NCBI GenBank assembly: GCA_014925825.1 | Contig: JACGCK010000007.1 | Coordinates: forward strand, 434,001-498,000 | Reading direction: 5' to 3' | DNA: 64,000 nt | DNA from: Pholiota molesta | Lineage: Eukaryota; Basidiomycota; Agaricomycetes; Agaricales; Strophariaceae | Translations under genes and position numbers: made by a program | The notes under the pieces: generated by a model | The model's database searches: none | What the model saw: the letters and a program-made list of their open reading frames with translations, nothing else | Told to the model about the DNA's origin: nothing | Shown: positions 1-11,826 of the stretch, piece by piece | Layout: every line of letters begins with the position of its first letter | Position numbering within the stretch: the stretch's first letter is position 1

Positions 1-1549
1 AAAAGAGAAATAATGCATACAAACGCTCACTATTGTTGTTTCAATCGTAGCTCTTTACCAACTACAATGGCATTTCAGCATTACTTCGCGTGCTAACATT
101 GAATGAAACCTACAGGATCTGTTGAAATTTCAGATTAGAAAAAGCTCATTCGAAAACGAATTAAAATGCGACATACGTGTGATCGTTCGGATACAAAACA
201 GAAGTAATGGCCGACGCGCTGTTCGACGCTTCAATGGCACCCTCATAGTTTCCAGCTAAAACATAGAAAAATGAGACTATTTCCAAGACGATTACGAAAA
301 AATTTCATACCATTGAACGAATTCAAATCAAATCCTCGCTTGGGCTTGCTTTCCCAGAGCCTCAGGTTGTTCGTAGTGGGCGTACTATATCCAGGGATCA
401 TGACGTCATAAGCAACAGCGAGCACCTCTTGGCCCCCCTGCCACACGGCGCGAGGAGTGCCGTCGTTCAGCCTGTCCGCGTGTCCGTAGAACCTGACATC
501 GTAAGTAACGTCAAGACGCGGGAGCTCCCATGGGTTCTGGTTATCCAGCCACGGATCAGGCGCCTGATGAGATGTTAATAATGGATAAGATATGATTGAA
601 AGGTGCAGGCAAACCGACCTCGAGCTGCTCTCCCTCTGGAGAGATAAATTGTTGGAAGATACCGTACTTGTATCTCAATCCGTATCCCCACACTGGGAGT
701 TCCTGTGAGGCTGAAGAATCGAGGTAGCAGGCAGCGAGACGTCCCAGACCACCATTTCCCAATGCTGCATCACGTTCTTGTTCGAGGATGTCTTCCATGC
801 TGAATCCAAGTTTCTCAACGCCCTCTCTGAACTTGTCTTTTAAACCGAGGTTCAACAACTTTAAATAACATTTAGCAAGGCTTTCTTGAGAGCTTCCGAA
901 TGATTTACCGCGTTATCAAGCGTGCGACCCATCAAGAACTCCAGAGAAAGATAGTATGCGCGCTTCGGGGCTTTGCGGGTATATGTAAGCTGGGTATTGT
1001 TCCAATTCACCTAAAACAGGGAGATAAGTAGTTGCATGCAGATCTAATAATGTCGTTCGTACCAAGAGGTCATCTCGGGCAGATAACGCGGCTGCTTGGT
1101 AGGCACCGAGATCGTCTAGACAAGCGGAAATGGATGAGTTGCTAAAGCCCCTAGATCAGACATGACGCGCGTAAATCATACCCAGATTGTACGCCTGACG
1201 CGCCAGAGATGTCTGAACATGGCCTACGAAGTTCCTGGTGACATCTTGGACGTCTATGTTGTTGAATGTGAGGACCAAGCAGCACAATGAGCAACCGAAT
1301 TCGAACACATACCCTTATCAACGGTCTTCTGGCCGTCCTTCCAAGTCTTCTCGTCACCACGCGGCCATTTATCCTTTCCTGACGCGTCTTTCTCTGGGAG
1401 ATATCCTATATATCAAGGATATGGATCGGCTGGGGTCAGAAATACATCATCATTTGCGTGCGATCGTAGCAATCACCTGTAAGTGTACGAGCATGGCGAC
1501 GCGGACGCGCTGGCTTTCCGATGCTCTTGGGATCGATAGTAGAAGTCAT
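1..1549 (-). CDS. Glycogen phosphorylase, N-terminal part (gene runs off the left edge)
   Basis: Glycogen phosphorylase releases glucose-1-phosphate from glycogen in the cytosol. The chosen ATG is at 1549; the first exon reads [18 protein letters not shown] and splices into a segment starting [14 protein letters not shown]. Later exons give the family-typical [15 protein letters not shown] and [13 protein letters not shown] (about 660-790), followed near 350-540 by a stretch containing LRLWESKP. Several short introns break the reading frame. Only about the first 300 of the usual ~870 residues lie here; the catalytic and pyridoxal-phosphate lysine regions are outside the window. Family assignment is firm; exact exon borders are inferred. 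Confidence 0.93.
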
Positions 1550-2457
1550 CGCGGGCTACGACGGCGACGACAAGAAGACTAGAATGATGAAGGGGAGAGA
1601 AGGAAACGGACAGCATGGCAGGCGGGGGCCTTTATATGATCATGAGCATCGTCTAGGCTTCGCAGAACAAGACGTCATTTCACTTGAAAGCTCCCAAATG
1701 GGAAATATTTCGCCCAAAATCCGGGCCGTGCGAGCATTTCCCACTCAAATCGCCTTCTTTGGTCGAGGATTTTGTCCCAATTAGCAAGCCTAAACATACT
1801 TCGAAGTTCGCCAGCAGGGCAGATCAATGGCAGGTAAGTAAAGGATGAGCTGGACATCGGATCCGCGTAGTGCGAGGTCCAGGTAGGGCCGAGTTTCCCG
1901 TATCGTATTAAGATAGACTGGCAAAATTACAAAGCTCCTCTATGCGCTCGTTAGACGTCCAAATCAGTAGGCCTAAGCGTACGACCGAATGATTGTCTTG
2001 ATGCGCCTTCAATTCCCGAGCTGTATCAGTGTATCCTTCCATGACGATCACTGCAGGACTATTCCATCATCGATGTGTATGTTATCTGCAGGAATGTCCG
2101 CGCTATCCGCGCCACAAACATGAGAGCACCGAAACTTCTGGACCGTTTCGAACTTCCAGAAGTCTGAGTCCATTGGCTAAGTCCAATGTTAATTCGGTCA
2201 TCCAATCCAATTAACATAGGTTCTATAGGGTGACAGCGGAGCGAATCGGAGGATATAACAATAGAAGATATGAATATTAGTATCACGATGAAAGCAATAG
2301 ATGGGAATTAGGGTATACGATAATGCAGCAGGATGGTATCACGACAAGAGTCCTTTTTGCTTCAGATACTGTTGATGTTCTTCCCGATGTGCTCGAACCT
2401 GTTTATCCACGGACGAGCGCCATACCGGGATAGCGATCTTCATTATAAAAAAACCCA
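1550..2457. other. Intergenic region between phosphorylase promoter and reductase 3' end
   Basis: Apart from the phosphorylase TATA-like box, I see only short frames without recognisable motifs here. It should hold the phosphorylase promoter and the 3' untranslated region of the reductase. Confidence 0.5.
1631..1637 (-). promoter_or_regulatory. TATA-like box of the glycogen phosphorylase gene
   Basis: Minus-strand ATATAAA lies about 85 bp upstream of the phosphorylase ATG, followed by a pyrimidine-rich leader. This is a normal spacing for a fungal TATA element; it is sequence-only evidence. Confidence 0.5.
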
Positions 2458-3659
2458 TTAGCGGGGCTTCCCCACGGCACGAAGTGAAACAAGCAAAGCA
2501 CGCACAAAAGCCACCATATCAAACAACGCGTCCAACAGCCAGTTACTCCTCGGCGCAGCCCCACGCGTGCTGGCACAGAAGACACTCGTAATAAAATCGC
2601 CCGTGATATGTGCATTCCCCTTCACCACCCCTAAGCGACGTCAGCGTCAGCCCACACATTCAAAAACTGAACTCTGTAGCATAGAAAGATCCGCGTACCC
2701 TTATAGAGCGCCTGTGCAGCCTGCTCCGGCGTGACACCCTCGTCCGTGCTCTCGATCTTCCTCACAATCTCCGGCTTCGTCACGTTCTCCTCGTCGAACC
2801 CAGGCGTATACATCGTCGCCGGGAAGTAGATGTGCACATCAATCCCATAGAGCATCAGCTCCGAGTGTAGTGTATCCGCCAATCCTACAACCAATTTTGA
2901 GAGTTAATATTGGCTATGACGGAGCAACCCAAATCGGAGAGCTTACCCCGTAAAGCGTGTTTCCCTGGGGAATACGACGCCCAGCCCAGGAAAGACATAT
3001 AACCCAGCGTAGATGACACAAGGACAATTTTAGCGCCCTTCTTTTTCTCTTTCGCCATTTTCTTCGCGGCAGCCTACACAATCTCAGCCCTCAGTCCAAC
3101 ACCCCAGCAACAGAAGAACGGAAGAAAAACGCACCCAGGCGGTCCACGCCTGCACCCAATACGCATTCGACATCCCCTCCACTAAATCCCTCTCCTCCAT
3201 CTCCACGAAAAACATCGGCTTGGAGCTCCCAGCACACATAAACACCGCGTCGGGCGCCTCGCCTCCATACGGCTCGCACACCGCGTCGAGCGCCGCAGTC
3301 GCCTCAGACCCCGAGGCCAACGCGTACGAGTATACATGGAATTTTTGAGCCGGCGATATGCGTAGTTTCTATGTACAAATGTAATGTGAATAAGCTCCAG
3401 CAAACACGTCGATGGCAAACACTCACCTCGAGCGACTCGAGCGCCTCGTCCAGCTTCTTCTGATTCCGCGCGACAATAGAGATGCTCGCGCCCTTCTGCA
3501 CTAGGATATGCGCCAGAGAGAGCCCCAGACCCGAGCTGCCGCCCGTGATGTAGACGTGCTGGCACCAAGCGCAAACTAGTCGGTCAGCTGCTCGTTCCGC
3601 GCGCTGTGCTCGCTCACCTTCCCATCTGGATTCCACTTCTTGGAAAAGAGTCCGAACAT
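2458..3659 (-). CDS. 3-ketodihydrosphingosine reductase (TSC10/KDSR-type SDR)
   Basis: This short-chain dehydrogenase reduces 3-ketodihydrosphingosine to dihydrosphingosine with NADPH at the ER, the second step of sphingolipid synthesis. ATG at 3659 gives a short first exon (MFGLFSKKWNPDGK) that splices to HVYITGGSSGLGLS, the glycine-rich cofactor loop. A later exon carries SSTLGYMSFLGWASYSPGKH with the catalytic Tyr-x3-Lys as YSPGK. The exon around 2630-2890 has ELMLYGIDVHIYFPATMYTP and EEGVTPEQAAQAL-like sequence (written TDEGVTPEQAAQAL), characteristic of KDSR. The last exon ends LRAVGKPR at a TAA (2458-2460) and is hydrophobic, as expected for the membrane-associated C terminus. At least four introns. 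An upstream ATG at about 3735 is closed by a stop and was not used. Confidence 0.9.
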
Positions 3660-5132
3660 GATAGACAATGGTTAGAGGCTGAGAGGAAGAGGACAAGCCG
3701 CACGAGGCACTGCGCGTTCAGATGAGGAAGACATGTCAACAGTTGTGGAGAATGCCGGCCGCATTACATACGCGCTGCCGTTGATGGCACGGCGCTTAAA
3801 TTTCAACCTCGACGGCGAAGGGCATTCGAGGCCGTCCTGTCAACGTTCGGTTCTGTCTGATAACATGCCGCCTCTGAAAAATGAACATGCGGAGGCCGGT
3901 CAATATTTAGACACTATTGATGACAATGTGTGCCACCATTCGCGTACTGAAATTTAACGACAGTCTTGGTGGGTTTTCTGAGTTGCTTTTGAGTCACTTT
4001 TACTGTCTACTTGGACGATGGATTTATTAAAATTATTCATCTTGAACGCAAATGAAAAGTACTGGCTTAATAATTGGCTATCTGACCTCTGAAAAGGAAC
4101 AGAAGATCTGATTTAATCTACCGATTTTTACGAGCGCAATAGACCGTGTAGTTTTCTTGTCCCACACATCATAAAGTGTATAATCCTTTATAATTTTCCT
4201 GGCCCTGATTCCTCCGAGTCGGACCAAGTGAAGGTCATAAATAAACGAGGATAAGCAGCTCCTTATCTGTAGACAAAACTTCGGACTAACAATCCCTACC
4301 GTCATTGTAGGCCATTATCCGTCTAGATAACGTCTTCACTTCATGGTAACATAATAATCCAACAACTTTGATCGGACCTTGGCTGCCAGCTTCTAACCAA
4401 TTGATTCCTTGGGCGCCTAAATTCTTATGACTTTATCTGGGTCGCATCCCGTTGCAGCGTAGATCTTCAAAAGAGAAAGCATTTATTCGTCTCTATTTAC
4501 ATAAAAACGTTTAGGTAGATAACAATTGTCTCCAGTTGTCTCCCTATTCCCACCAATAATTACTTCGGATCAATAAGAGTGGAGACGAGCGGAGCAAGAT
4601 AATCCGCATGGGTGTTTCGTGCATGGCTTCCTCAAGGCTTCCTTCGAGTAAATTTAGTCAGCAGTCCCCACACAACTATTGCAGGTAACTGCTATGGCTA
4701 AAGACCGAGGTCCGAATGTCTGTTCAACCTTATAAGTAGTCTATTTCATTCTATTCATTTTCAAAGACCATGTGCGATATGAGAAAACACGCAAAATACA
4801 AGGGTAAAGACAGTAGTTTTCTCTATAGGCGTCATAATCTTCATCGACGACGCTGAGCGACCAACAATACCGGAAGTATAGCTCCACATCTATTATTTGA
4901 ACGACTCCAACGTAAAGATATTTTAGGGCTATACCCCTTCTTGGAGTGACCACCTCTACCTTTCTGCACATCATTTTTACCGAGTATAGACCATCACTAG
5001 CACTGCGTGTCAACAGCATTGCCGCCTGCGCCTTGTTTTCGCCTGACCAATGTATTATTTTGGCCTCGCTAGCATGGCCTACGAGAATCATATTCTTCCT
5101 GGGATAAACAGTACTTTTTCCGATCCCTCTAG
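3660..5132. other. Divergent intergenic region, reductase / AA9-1
   Basis: About 1.5 kb with promoters expected at both ends. A 116-codon minus-strand frame (4741-5091) has no recognisable motif, no intron signals and no homologous feel; I do not call it a gene. Confidence 0.4.
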
Positions 5133-5140
5133 TATAAAAG
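5133..5140 (+). promoter_or_regulatory. TATA box of AA9 copy 1
   Basis: TATAAAAG 56-63 bp upstream of the ATG. The tandem paralog has a TATAAAA at an almost equal distance, which supports both. Confidence 0.65.
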
Positions 5141-5195
5141 CAGCTTTGGATCTCACCATTAAATTCATTCTCTTGAATACCACAAGTAAATCGCT

Positions 5196-6129
5196 ATGAA
5201 GTTATCCAGTCTTTTCGCCTTTGCTACGCTGGCACACAGCGCCTCTGCTCATTGCGAGTTAATCAAATCATTTCTTTCGCCTCAACCCAGCTGACCTCAA
5301 CACGCCAGACATCTGGACCACTCTAATTGCTGGCAGCACCACCTCAGGCGCGGCCGTTCGCCTACCCACCAGCAACTCTCCAGTGACCGACGTGACCTCC
5401 CCGGATATTACCTGCAACATAAACACGCCTGCAACTGCCACCGTGAGCGTTCCGGCTGGAAGCACCGTTGGTTTCACGTTGGACAACACCATCTACCACC
5501 AAGGCCCCGCCGCCATTTATCTTGGCCTGGCACCCACCACTGCGGCGAGCTGGGACGGTAGCGGCGCTAATTGGTTCAAGGCAAGATATTGCGCTATTTA
5601 TAACCTGTGCAGCAGCTATTTATTACATTCCACAATTTCTAGATTGCGGAATGGGGCGCTACCTTCAATCCATTCACTTTCACCGATTACGGCGCAGCGC
5701 AGCTTACTACAGCAATCCCAGCCGCTACTCCATCGGGCGACGTACGTTTGTTTACCTGCAGGAGTGGTTATATTTCAGTCACTGAGCGCATCTATTTACA
5801 GTACCTGGTCCGCATTGAACAAATCGGTCTTCACGTCGTAGGCGCGCCTCAGTGGTACATCTCCTGCGCTCAAATTACCGTCACTGGTGGAGGATCCGGC
5901 AGCCCATCCAAAGTATCGATTCCTGGCTATGTCTCCGCTACCGGTGAGCTCCTGCACAACAGGTTTCCATCGTGTAATTGCTGATTATGCTTGGTAGATC
6001 CGGGCTTGACCGTTGACATCTATGACCCCGTACCGACTGCATACACTGTGAGTGGCTCGTTTTTTGAGCTTGATTCAGCCTATAACATCGTTGGACTAGG
6101 TTCCGGGACCTGCAGTTTGGTCTGGATAG
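5196..6129 (+). CDS. AA9 lytic polysaccharide monooxygenase, copy 1
   Basis: Secreted copper monooxygenase that cleaves cellulose or xyloglucan oxidatively. Modelled exons 5196-5253, 5309-5580, 5643-5741, 5802-5943, 5998-6047, 6100-6129 give 216 residues. The signal peptide is MKLSSLFAFATLAHSASA, followed by the mature N-terminal His ([10 protein letters not shown]) of the histidine brace. The second copper His lies in NTIYHQGPAAIYLGL; the axial Tyr lies in GAPQWYISCAQITV; the C terminus is PTAYTVPGPAVWSG. Each exon except exon 2 equals its counterpart in copy 2 in length, so the model is well supported. Introns 1 and 2 start with GC instead of GT (5254, 5581). There is no carbohydrate-binding module. 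It could be a decaying copy if GC donors splice poorly. Confidence 0.88.
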
Positions 6130-7078
6130 ATGCGATGGCAACAATACCAGTGGAGTTGGGGGGGACTCGGATCTAAGAGGAGGCAGATTGCATTCCTCGA
6201 CGTAGCGAAGCTGATGAAGTCTATTCTCATGAAGCCTGAAATTTGAAGTAGCTTATTGGACAGTATATAAACCACAAATTCATTGACATTGTAACCGAAC
6301 ACTCATTCCGCGGCAACCCCATTGCGTCAGAAAGCCATAAGATAAAGATACTCCGAAGACAATTTTGCCTAAGCTGATGTGATTATATATCCTTTCCCTC
6401 TCTTTAGTTTGTGAGTTGTTGGGCGCCTAAATGTAATTGGGTCTTTGCGAACCTTGTACTTTCGATCTTTGTTCATTGCCCCTGAAATATAGCTTTCTGA
6501 CTTGATTATTTAAATTACCAATGAACAATTAGCTACCTTCTATATTCTTTAGATCAGCCTATTCCTTGGATAAACACTTGTGAACGCGTAATACAAGAAG
6601 CTGCAAGGCGACATGCCAAGACTTTCCGCACTATATTTAGATCAGAGGCAATTCTTCAATCATACGTTGAAGACCATGGCATGCATATGAGCGACAGTCT
6701 GAAATATTCCACTTGGTGTAGTCAGACAGAGGAATAAATTGAGAATGCTGTTATATACCTTTACAAGTCCAGATTCAATAGTGTAGTTAAGCGAGGAAGC
6801 TAATTATCGCATCTCATGGTCCACAGACAAGCAAATTAAACAGAGGAAGACGAACTACCTCTCTCCGGCTCTCCCATTGATTTGAGTGGTCGTCTTGCCT
6901 ACTCCAAACTGTTTTCGCCGACTATAGACTCCTACCACATGCGCGAAGGAGAAGTCGTGTTCCTTTCATCCGCACCTTTGCCGCTCACGCATATTTTGCA
7001 TCCCATTGACCCTGAAAGGTTTAGCGCGAATTAAGATGACGATAATCCTCCATTGCTTTTCCTGCGGTCAACTTGAGG
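6130..7078. other. Spacer between the two AA9 genes
   Basis: AT-rich spacer of about 1 kb holding the 3' region of copy 1 and the promoter of copy 2. I see no coding or RNA feature. Confidence 0.4.
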
Positions 7079-7085
7079 TATAAAA
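7079..7085 (+). promoter_or_regulatory. TATA box of AA9 copy 2
   Basis: TATAAAA 46-52 bp upstream of the ATG; matches the position of the TATAAAAG in front of copy 1. Confidence 0.65.
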
Positions 7086-7130
7086 TCCACTCTGAACAGC
7101 TAAATTTCTATATCCTCACCTCATTTCAGA

Positions 7131-8057
7131 ATGAAGCTTTCTAGTATTGTCGGTCTCGTTGCATTGGCACACAGTGCCTCAGCCCATTGTACGTCAACAA
7201 GGCATCTCAACTAAACACGCTTCACACTGAACATATCCGACAGACATTTGGACCACTTTGATCGCTGGTAGCACCACCTCAACCGCGGCCGTCCGTCTGC
7301 CCGTGTCCAATTCCCCAGTTACCAGTGTAACTTCCAACGATATCACATGCAACGTAAATCCCGGCGCAGCGACTGCGACCGTCTCTATTGCCTCTGGAAG
7401 CACCATTGGATTCAAGCTCGACAACACCCTCTACCATCTCGGGCCTGCCTCCATATATCTCGGAAAGGCGCCGAGCACCGCGGCCACTTGGGACGGCAGT
7501 GGCGCAAACTGGTTCAAGGTACAGATAAATTATTCATGTACCTTGGGGAGGGATTTTGACTGATACTATCGTTTACCAGATTGCGGAATGGGGCGCTACT
7601 TTCAACCCATTCAGCTTCGCAGACTTCAACGCCGCACAATTGACCACTACAATCCCCACCAACACACCCCCAGGCGAGGTAAACCACCCAATACCTCGCA
7701 CTTTTGTTTTACTAAATCCTGCTTTAGTACTTGGTCCGCATCGAGCAAGACGCGCTCCACGTAGCCGGCGCGCCTCAATTCTACGTCTCCTGCGCGCAGA
7801 TCAAGATCACCGGGTCGGGAACTGGCACCCCGTCCAAAGTGTCCATTCCAGGATACGTTGCTGCCAATGGTACTCGAAATCTCTCTGGAGTATCAATCTG
7901 ATGCTCACAATCGTTTTCTTTAGATCCTGGCTTGACAGTCAACATTTACAACCCTGTCCCCACCGCGTACACTGTAGGTGCTTCGAATCTTCGATGAAAA
8001 ATCTTGAAAGCTTGATTGCGCTTATAGGTTCCCGGACCCCGTCCCTGGACTGGGTAA
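7131..8057 (+). CDS. AA9 lytic polysaccharide monooxygenase, copy 2
   Basis: Paralog of the preceding gene in direct tandem. Exons 7131-7188, 7244-7518, 7580-7678, 7728-7869, 7924-7973, 8028-8057 give 217 residues with all-GT donors. The 18-residue signal peptide is followed by His19 ([10 protein letters not shown]), the second copper ligand is about His84 in [15 protein letters not shown], and the axial Tyr is in [14 protein letters not shown]. Intermediate motifs [15 protein letters not shown] and [12 protein letters not shown] are AA9-typical. It ends [14 protein letters not shown] and has no CBM1. Secreted, acting on plant cell-wall polysaccharide. The stop is only 134 bp from the stop of the convergent amylase gene. 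Confidence 0.93.
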
Positions 8058-8191
8058 AGCCGATTGGAGTCTTCAATGTTCCATTTTATATGAACTGGTA
8101 GCAAAATACTACTTATTGTTACAGCAACACATGTTGCAATTATCCATTTCGAGTTATTGAAAAAGATCTTCTTTTCCTGCCATATTCCTCT

Positions 8192-10909
8192 TCAGCGCCA
8201 ACTAGTAGCGACCGTCTGTGTCGTTCCAGACGAAACAACAGTCGCCGAACGGTTAGGATCGGATTCCCAGTTGACCTGAACGAAAAAAGTTTAAATAAGT
8301 ACACGTCCAACTCCGAGGAGCAAGACCGAACATACAGTTCCATCAGTTTCCTTGCGGATAAATTTGTATTGGAAGGTTGTTCCAGCGGGCAAGGAGACTG
8401 AGACGCTCCATACAGGATACGCAGCAGCTGAAAGCGCGATCTACCGGGGATAGCAGCCTGAGTATTTAGCAAGGAGGAGCGTCATCAAGACTTACCGCTG
8501 ACGCCGGAGCCCACGTTCCGAGCTGCGAGATGCTTCCAGATAGGAAGATGTTCTACGCGTAACTCATGAGCGAGATACCGTACAAAAGTAAAAGCAATTA
8601 CCTCGCCGAGCGTCGTCGTCGCCGTTTCTTGGAAGGTAACAGAAACTGTCCCACTAGTGCTCGTACCAGAGCCCGTACTAGAGCCCGTACCAGAGCCCGT
8701 TCCAAGCGCCCCCGTGTGGATAGCAATAGCGCTCCGCGCAGCAACAGTCGCCGTAAACGTACCACCAGAGACAGTGATCCTACCGCAGCCCGCCGTATTT
8801 AACACACCGCACTTGCACGAAAACACAAAATATGGTGAATGCTCACCCTAATCCAGTACAAGCTCCCGACACGCTCGCGCCGCTGATCACGTCGCAATAC
8901 GACCCGGCAGGCAGAGAAGTGGTGAACGTTGCAGTCCATGCCGAATCGACGTTGTTGATCGCCACAAATCCAAGAGCACCTAAGCGCAAAAAGTTTAGGT
9001 GTGGACTCAGAGATAAGTTCCATGGTACAGCTCACCTCGTCCGAAAGCGATCTGCTGCGACTGGGGAGAGACCCAGTTCGTAAGGGCCGCCGAGCCGACG
9101 TTATTTCGGAACCCAACCATCCCAACTATGGCCGGGAAACGATGTTGGCACCACCATCCTCCGGTACCACCATTGGCTGTACAAGTACCCGCGCCTATAT
9201 AACCAATCCATCATAAACAAAGCGAACCCATCGATGCAGTGGAAGACACCTCACCTCCGTTGGGAGCTCCATCGTCGGTAGTGGAGAATGAGTAGCTCGA
9301 CAGGATCGTGGGCGTCCCATATGGGTGGGCAAGTGAGAAAATCGTGGCGGTGATGTAGGTGTTAGAGGGAGAGTTGATATTCAAGGAGTTCCCGTTCTGT
9401 TCGTGGCCCTTCAATCAGAGAGGTCTATTGACTCGTAACATGTGCAGCTCACTCTCTCTGTATCGTGATTTGCGACGAAAACATTTGCTTGCGTCCCAGA
9501 GATCCACCCTTGAATATAAATTAATTCAGAGTATCCATTGTATCGTTGAACACAACATACCTTGACTGTCGAGGTTTTCGAGGTTGGAGATTCCTCCACC
9601 AGAAAAAGCGCTCTGCACCGCAGTGGTATATCTGAATCTATAAATAGAAAGACGCTTCAAAACCTATTGTTGTCGAAACCATGAAATCTAACTGACTCCT
9701 GGACATCGCCTAGTTCACTGCTTCAGATTACATACTTCCAAAGGTAGTCATAATGTGCTCACCAATGCCGACATATTGTGCAGGCGTAATAGGCTCTCCT
9801 GCACCAAAAATGACCTCCTGGGTTAGGTAAGGTTTGCTAGTGAGTCGGGAAGTAATATTGGCAATATCCGTCGGATTGATATCTGAAAATTAGAAGTATC
9901 AGCACCCGACATTCATTCCCTAACCCCCGGAAATGGAACTAGAGCAACGTACGTTTTGCAGCATCCAACCGGAATCCATCAACACCAAGGGAAAGAAGAT
10001 CGTTTCCGTATGCTGCCAGACGCGAACGCACATATTCCGACTCAGTAAACAGACTTTCGACACACGATTTAGTAATCATGAGCTGAGATTCAGAAGGAAG
10101 CTGAAGGCTCACTCCGCCAAGTTATCGAGCTGGCAAGTCTGGACCTCGACTGCGTTGTCGTAGTTAACAATGTCGTCGTTTGGTTCAAGACCGCAGTGAT
10201 GGAAATCCTGGAGAGCGATATGAGTCCAAGGGAAGAGGTGCCATAGTGTCAAGGACTCGATATCCTTACCTGGTTTTGGTATATACCGGGATAGACATAG
10301 TGAGTGAATGTGCTTCCGGCAACTCCAGTGCCAGAGTCGATACCAGCCATGTGGTTCCATAAGGTATCTTTGAAATACAATTTAGCACACTTCGCAATGA
10401 ACGTAGTAAAAAGAAAATTTACCTGAAATCACTTTGACTCCAGCAGAATGACACGTGTTAATCATACTAGAAGACATAACTTCTTCAATTTTATTAGCAG
10501 GAAACCATGGGTTCAGCTCACCTTTGGAATTGAGCACGATTTCCGCGCTTAGATGTCAAGATGTAGGAAACTGGCTGATAATCTGTCCACCATTGAGCAC
10601 CAGCAATATGCTCCTGAGGAGGGCTGACTAAAAAAGAACATGAGTATCGTCTCGCTTCAACACACCGCGAAAGTTTGTTTTACCTTGAACAAATCCATAT
10701 CCAGCAGGGCCGATAAAATTCGTACATTCAGCAGCGACGCTATCCCAAGTCCATTCAAACATCTGGATGATGACATTTTTCGTGCTCCCAACCGGAGCCC
10801 GAGGATCGAGAGTTACATCAACATGAGTAGCAGAACGAGACTCAAGCGGGCCAGACAACGCTAACGGTAACAGCGCTAGCACCAGTGTCAAGTACGTGCA
10901 CGACAGCAT
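8192..10909 (-). CDS. Secreted alpha-amylase (GH13) with C-terminal CBM20
   Basis: Hydrolyses internal alpha-1,4 bonds of starch outside the cell. ATG at 10909 gives the signal peptide [20 protein letters not shown], then [20 protein letters not shown]. Catalytic regions: [13 protein letters not shown] with the nucleophile Asp (about 9960), [13 protein letters not shown] with the acid/base Glu (about 9800), and VANHDTER with the third Asp (about 9460). A Gly/Ser/Thr linker ([18 protein letters not shown], about 8660) joins a starch-binding CBM20 containing [20 protein letters not shown]-like sequence and [10 protein letters not shown]. The protein ends at a TGA (8192-8194). About ten introns break the frame. 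The minus-strand TTTAAAAAGG near 10967-10976 may be the TATA element. Domain calls are firm; exon borders are approximate. Confidence 0.93.
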
Positions 10910-11826
10910 GGCTGGGAGAGAAGGGGAAGCAAGTCAGAGATGGTTGCAGCGTGCAGTTGGGGCCGCCTTTTTAAACTGACAACGGGCGTCGAGAGATGTA
11001 CTGTCGTGTGATCCGTAGAACGGCAAAAATAGCGATAAGTACGATGCCTTCCCAGTTCCTTGTGGGACTCGCATGCGCGGCCCCACTGAACAATCGATTT
11101 TGGGAGGATGACTGGAGAAATCAAAATGCTATGAGAAAAATTATTTCTTATCTCGATCAAGATTGTAGCTGACCAGTTGGTAAACCTAGCTTCAATTTCT
11201 ACGACTGAACTTGATCAGTGCAGATTAACATTCGGCCAACAGATGCTGCGCCGGCGAACGTGCAGAACAAAATCCCGTCGAAAGCCTCAAAAATAACAAG
11301 TTAAAAATTTAAATAAGAAGAAGCCTTTGGGAGTGAGCGAGTCTCCGGCCATTCGATGACACGTGGCAACCAAGGCGCATGCTAGTCTTCACTGGTGACC
11401 AGGTCCTCGTGGAAGAGGATTTAGAAATATATGTAACGTCGAAGCGATCCATGTCCGGTGTCGACTATTTCATAAATAGAGGCATGCTATATAGGATGGC
11501 TAGGTGAAATTTCAGAGAGTGTCCTCCTAAATATGTCGAGAACGTGAAAACCAACGATGGATTCGAACGGGGGCCGGTGAGTGGTCAGGCTGATTCATCC
11601 AGGAGTTCTGCAAACAGTGATCATAGGTTCCAGCTTCGAAGGTTGTTCTCGCGGTAGAGCGGCGAGGAGGATTCAAGTCGTCGTTTTCTTCCCGCATCGC
11701 CATCATGAACGTTCAGGCCAGGGAAGGAGTTGTCGAACTTGTCCCCAACACGGCCCGGCAGCCCCGTCATGACATCATTGTCTGAAGTTGGTCTGAAGTT
11801 GGTCTGAACTGATCCACCGACCGTCG
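10910..11826. other. Divergent intergenic region, amylase / PEBP gene
   Basis: Promoter region for both neighbours. The TTCGAA-containing stretch near 11560 was examined as a tRNA and does not fold as one. No other feature seen. Confidence 0.4.

Noticed and set aside
4741..5091. 116-codon minus-strand frame as a gene
   Set aside because: No motif, no signal peptide or domain, and random-looking composition in a promoter region.
4409..6432. GGGCGCCTAAAT shared by 4409 and 6420 as a repeat element
   Set aside because: Identity is limited to about 12-15 bp with unrelated flanks.
11540..11640. TTCGAA-containing stretch as a tRNA gene on the minus strand
   Set aside because: The T-arm stem does not pair and no matching 5' acceptor strand exists at the right distance.
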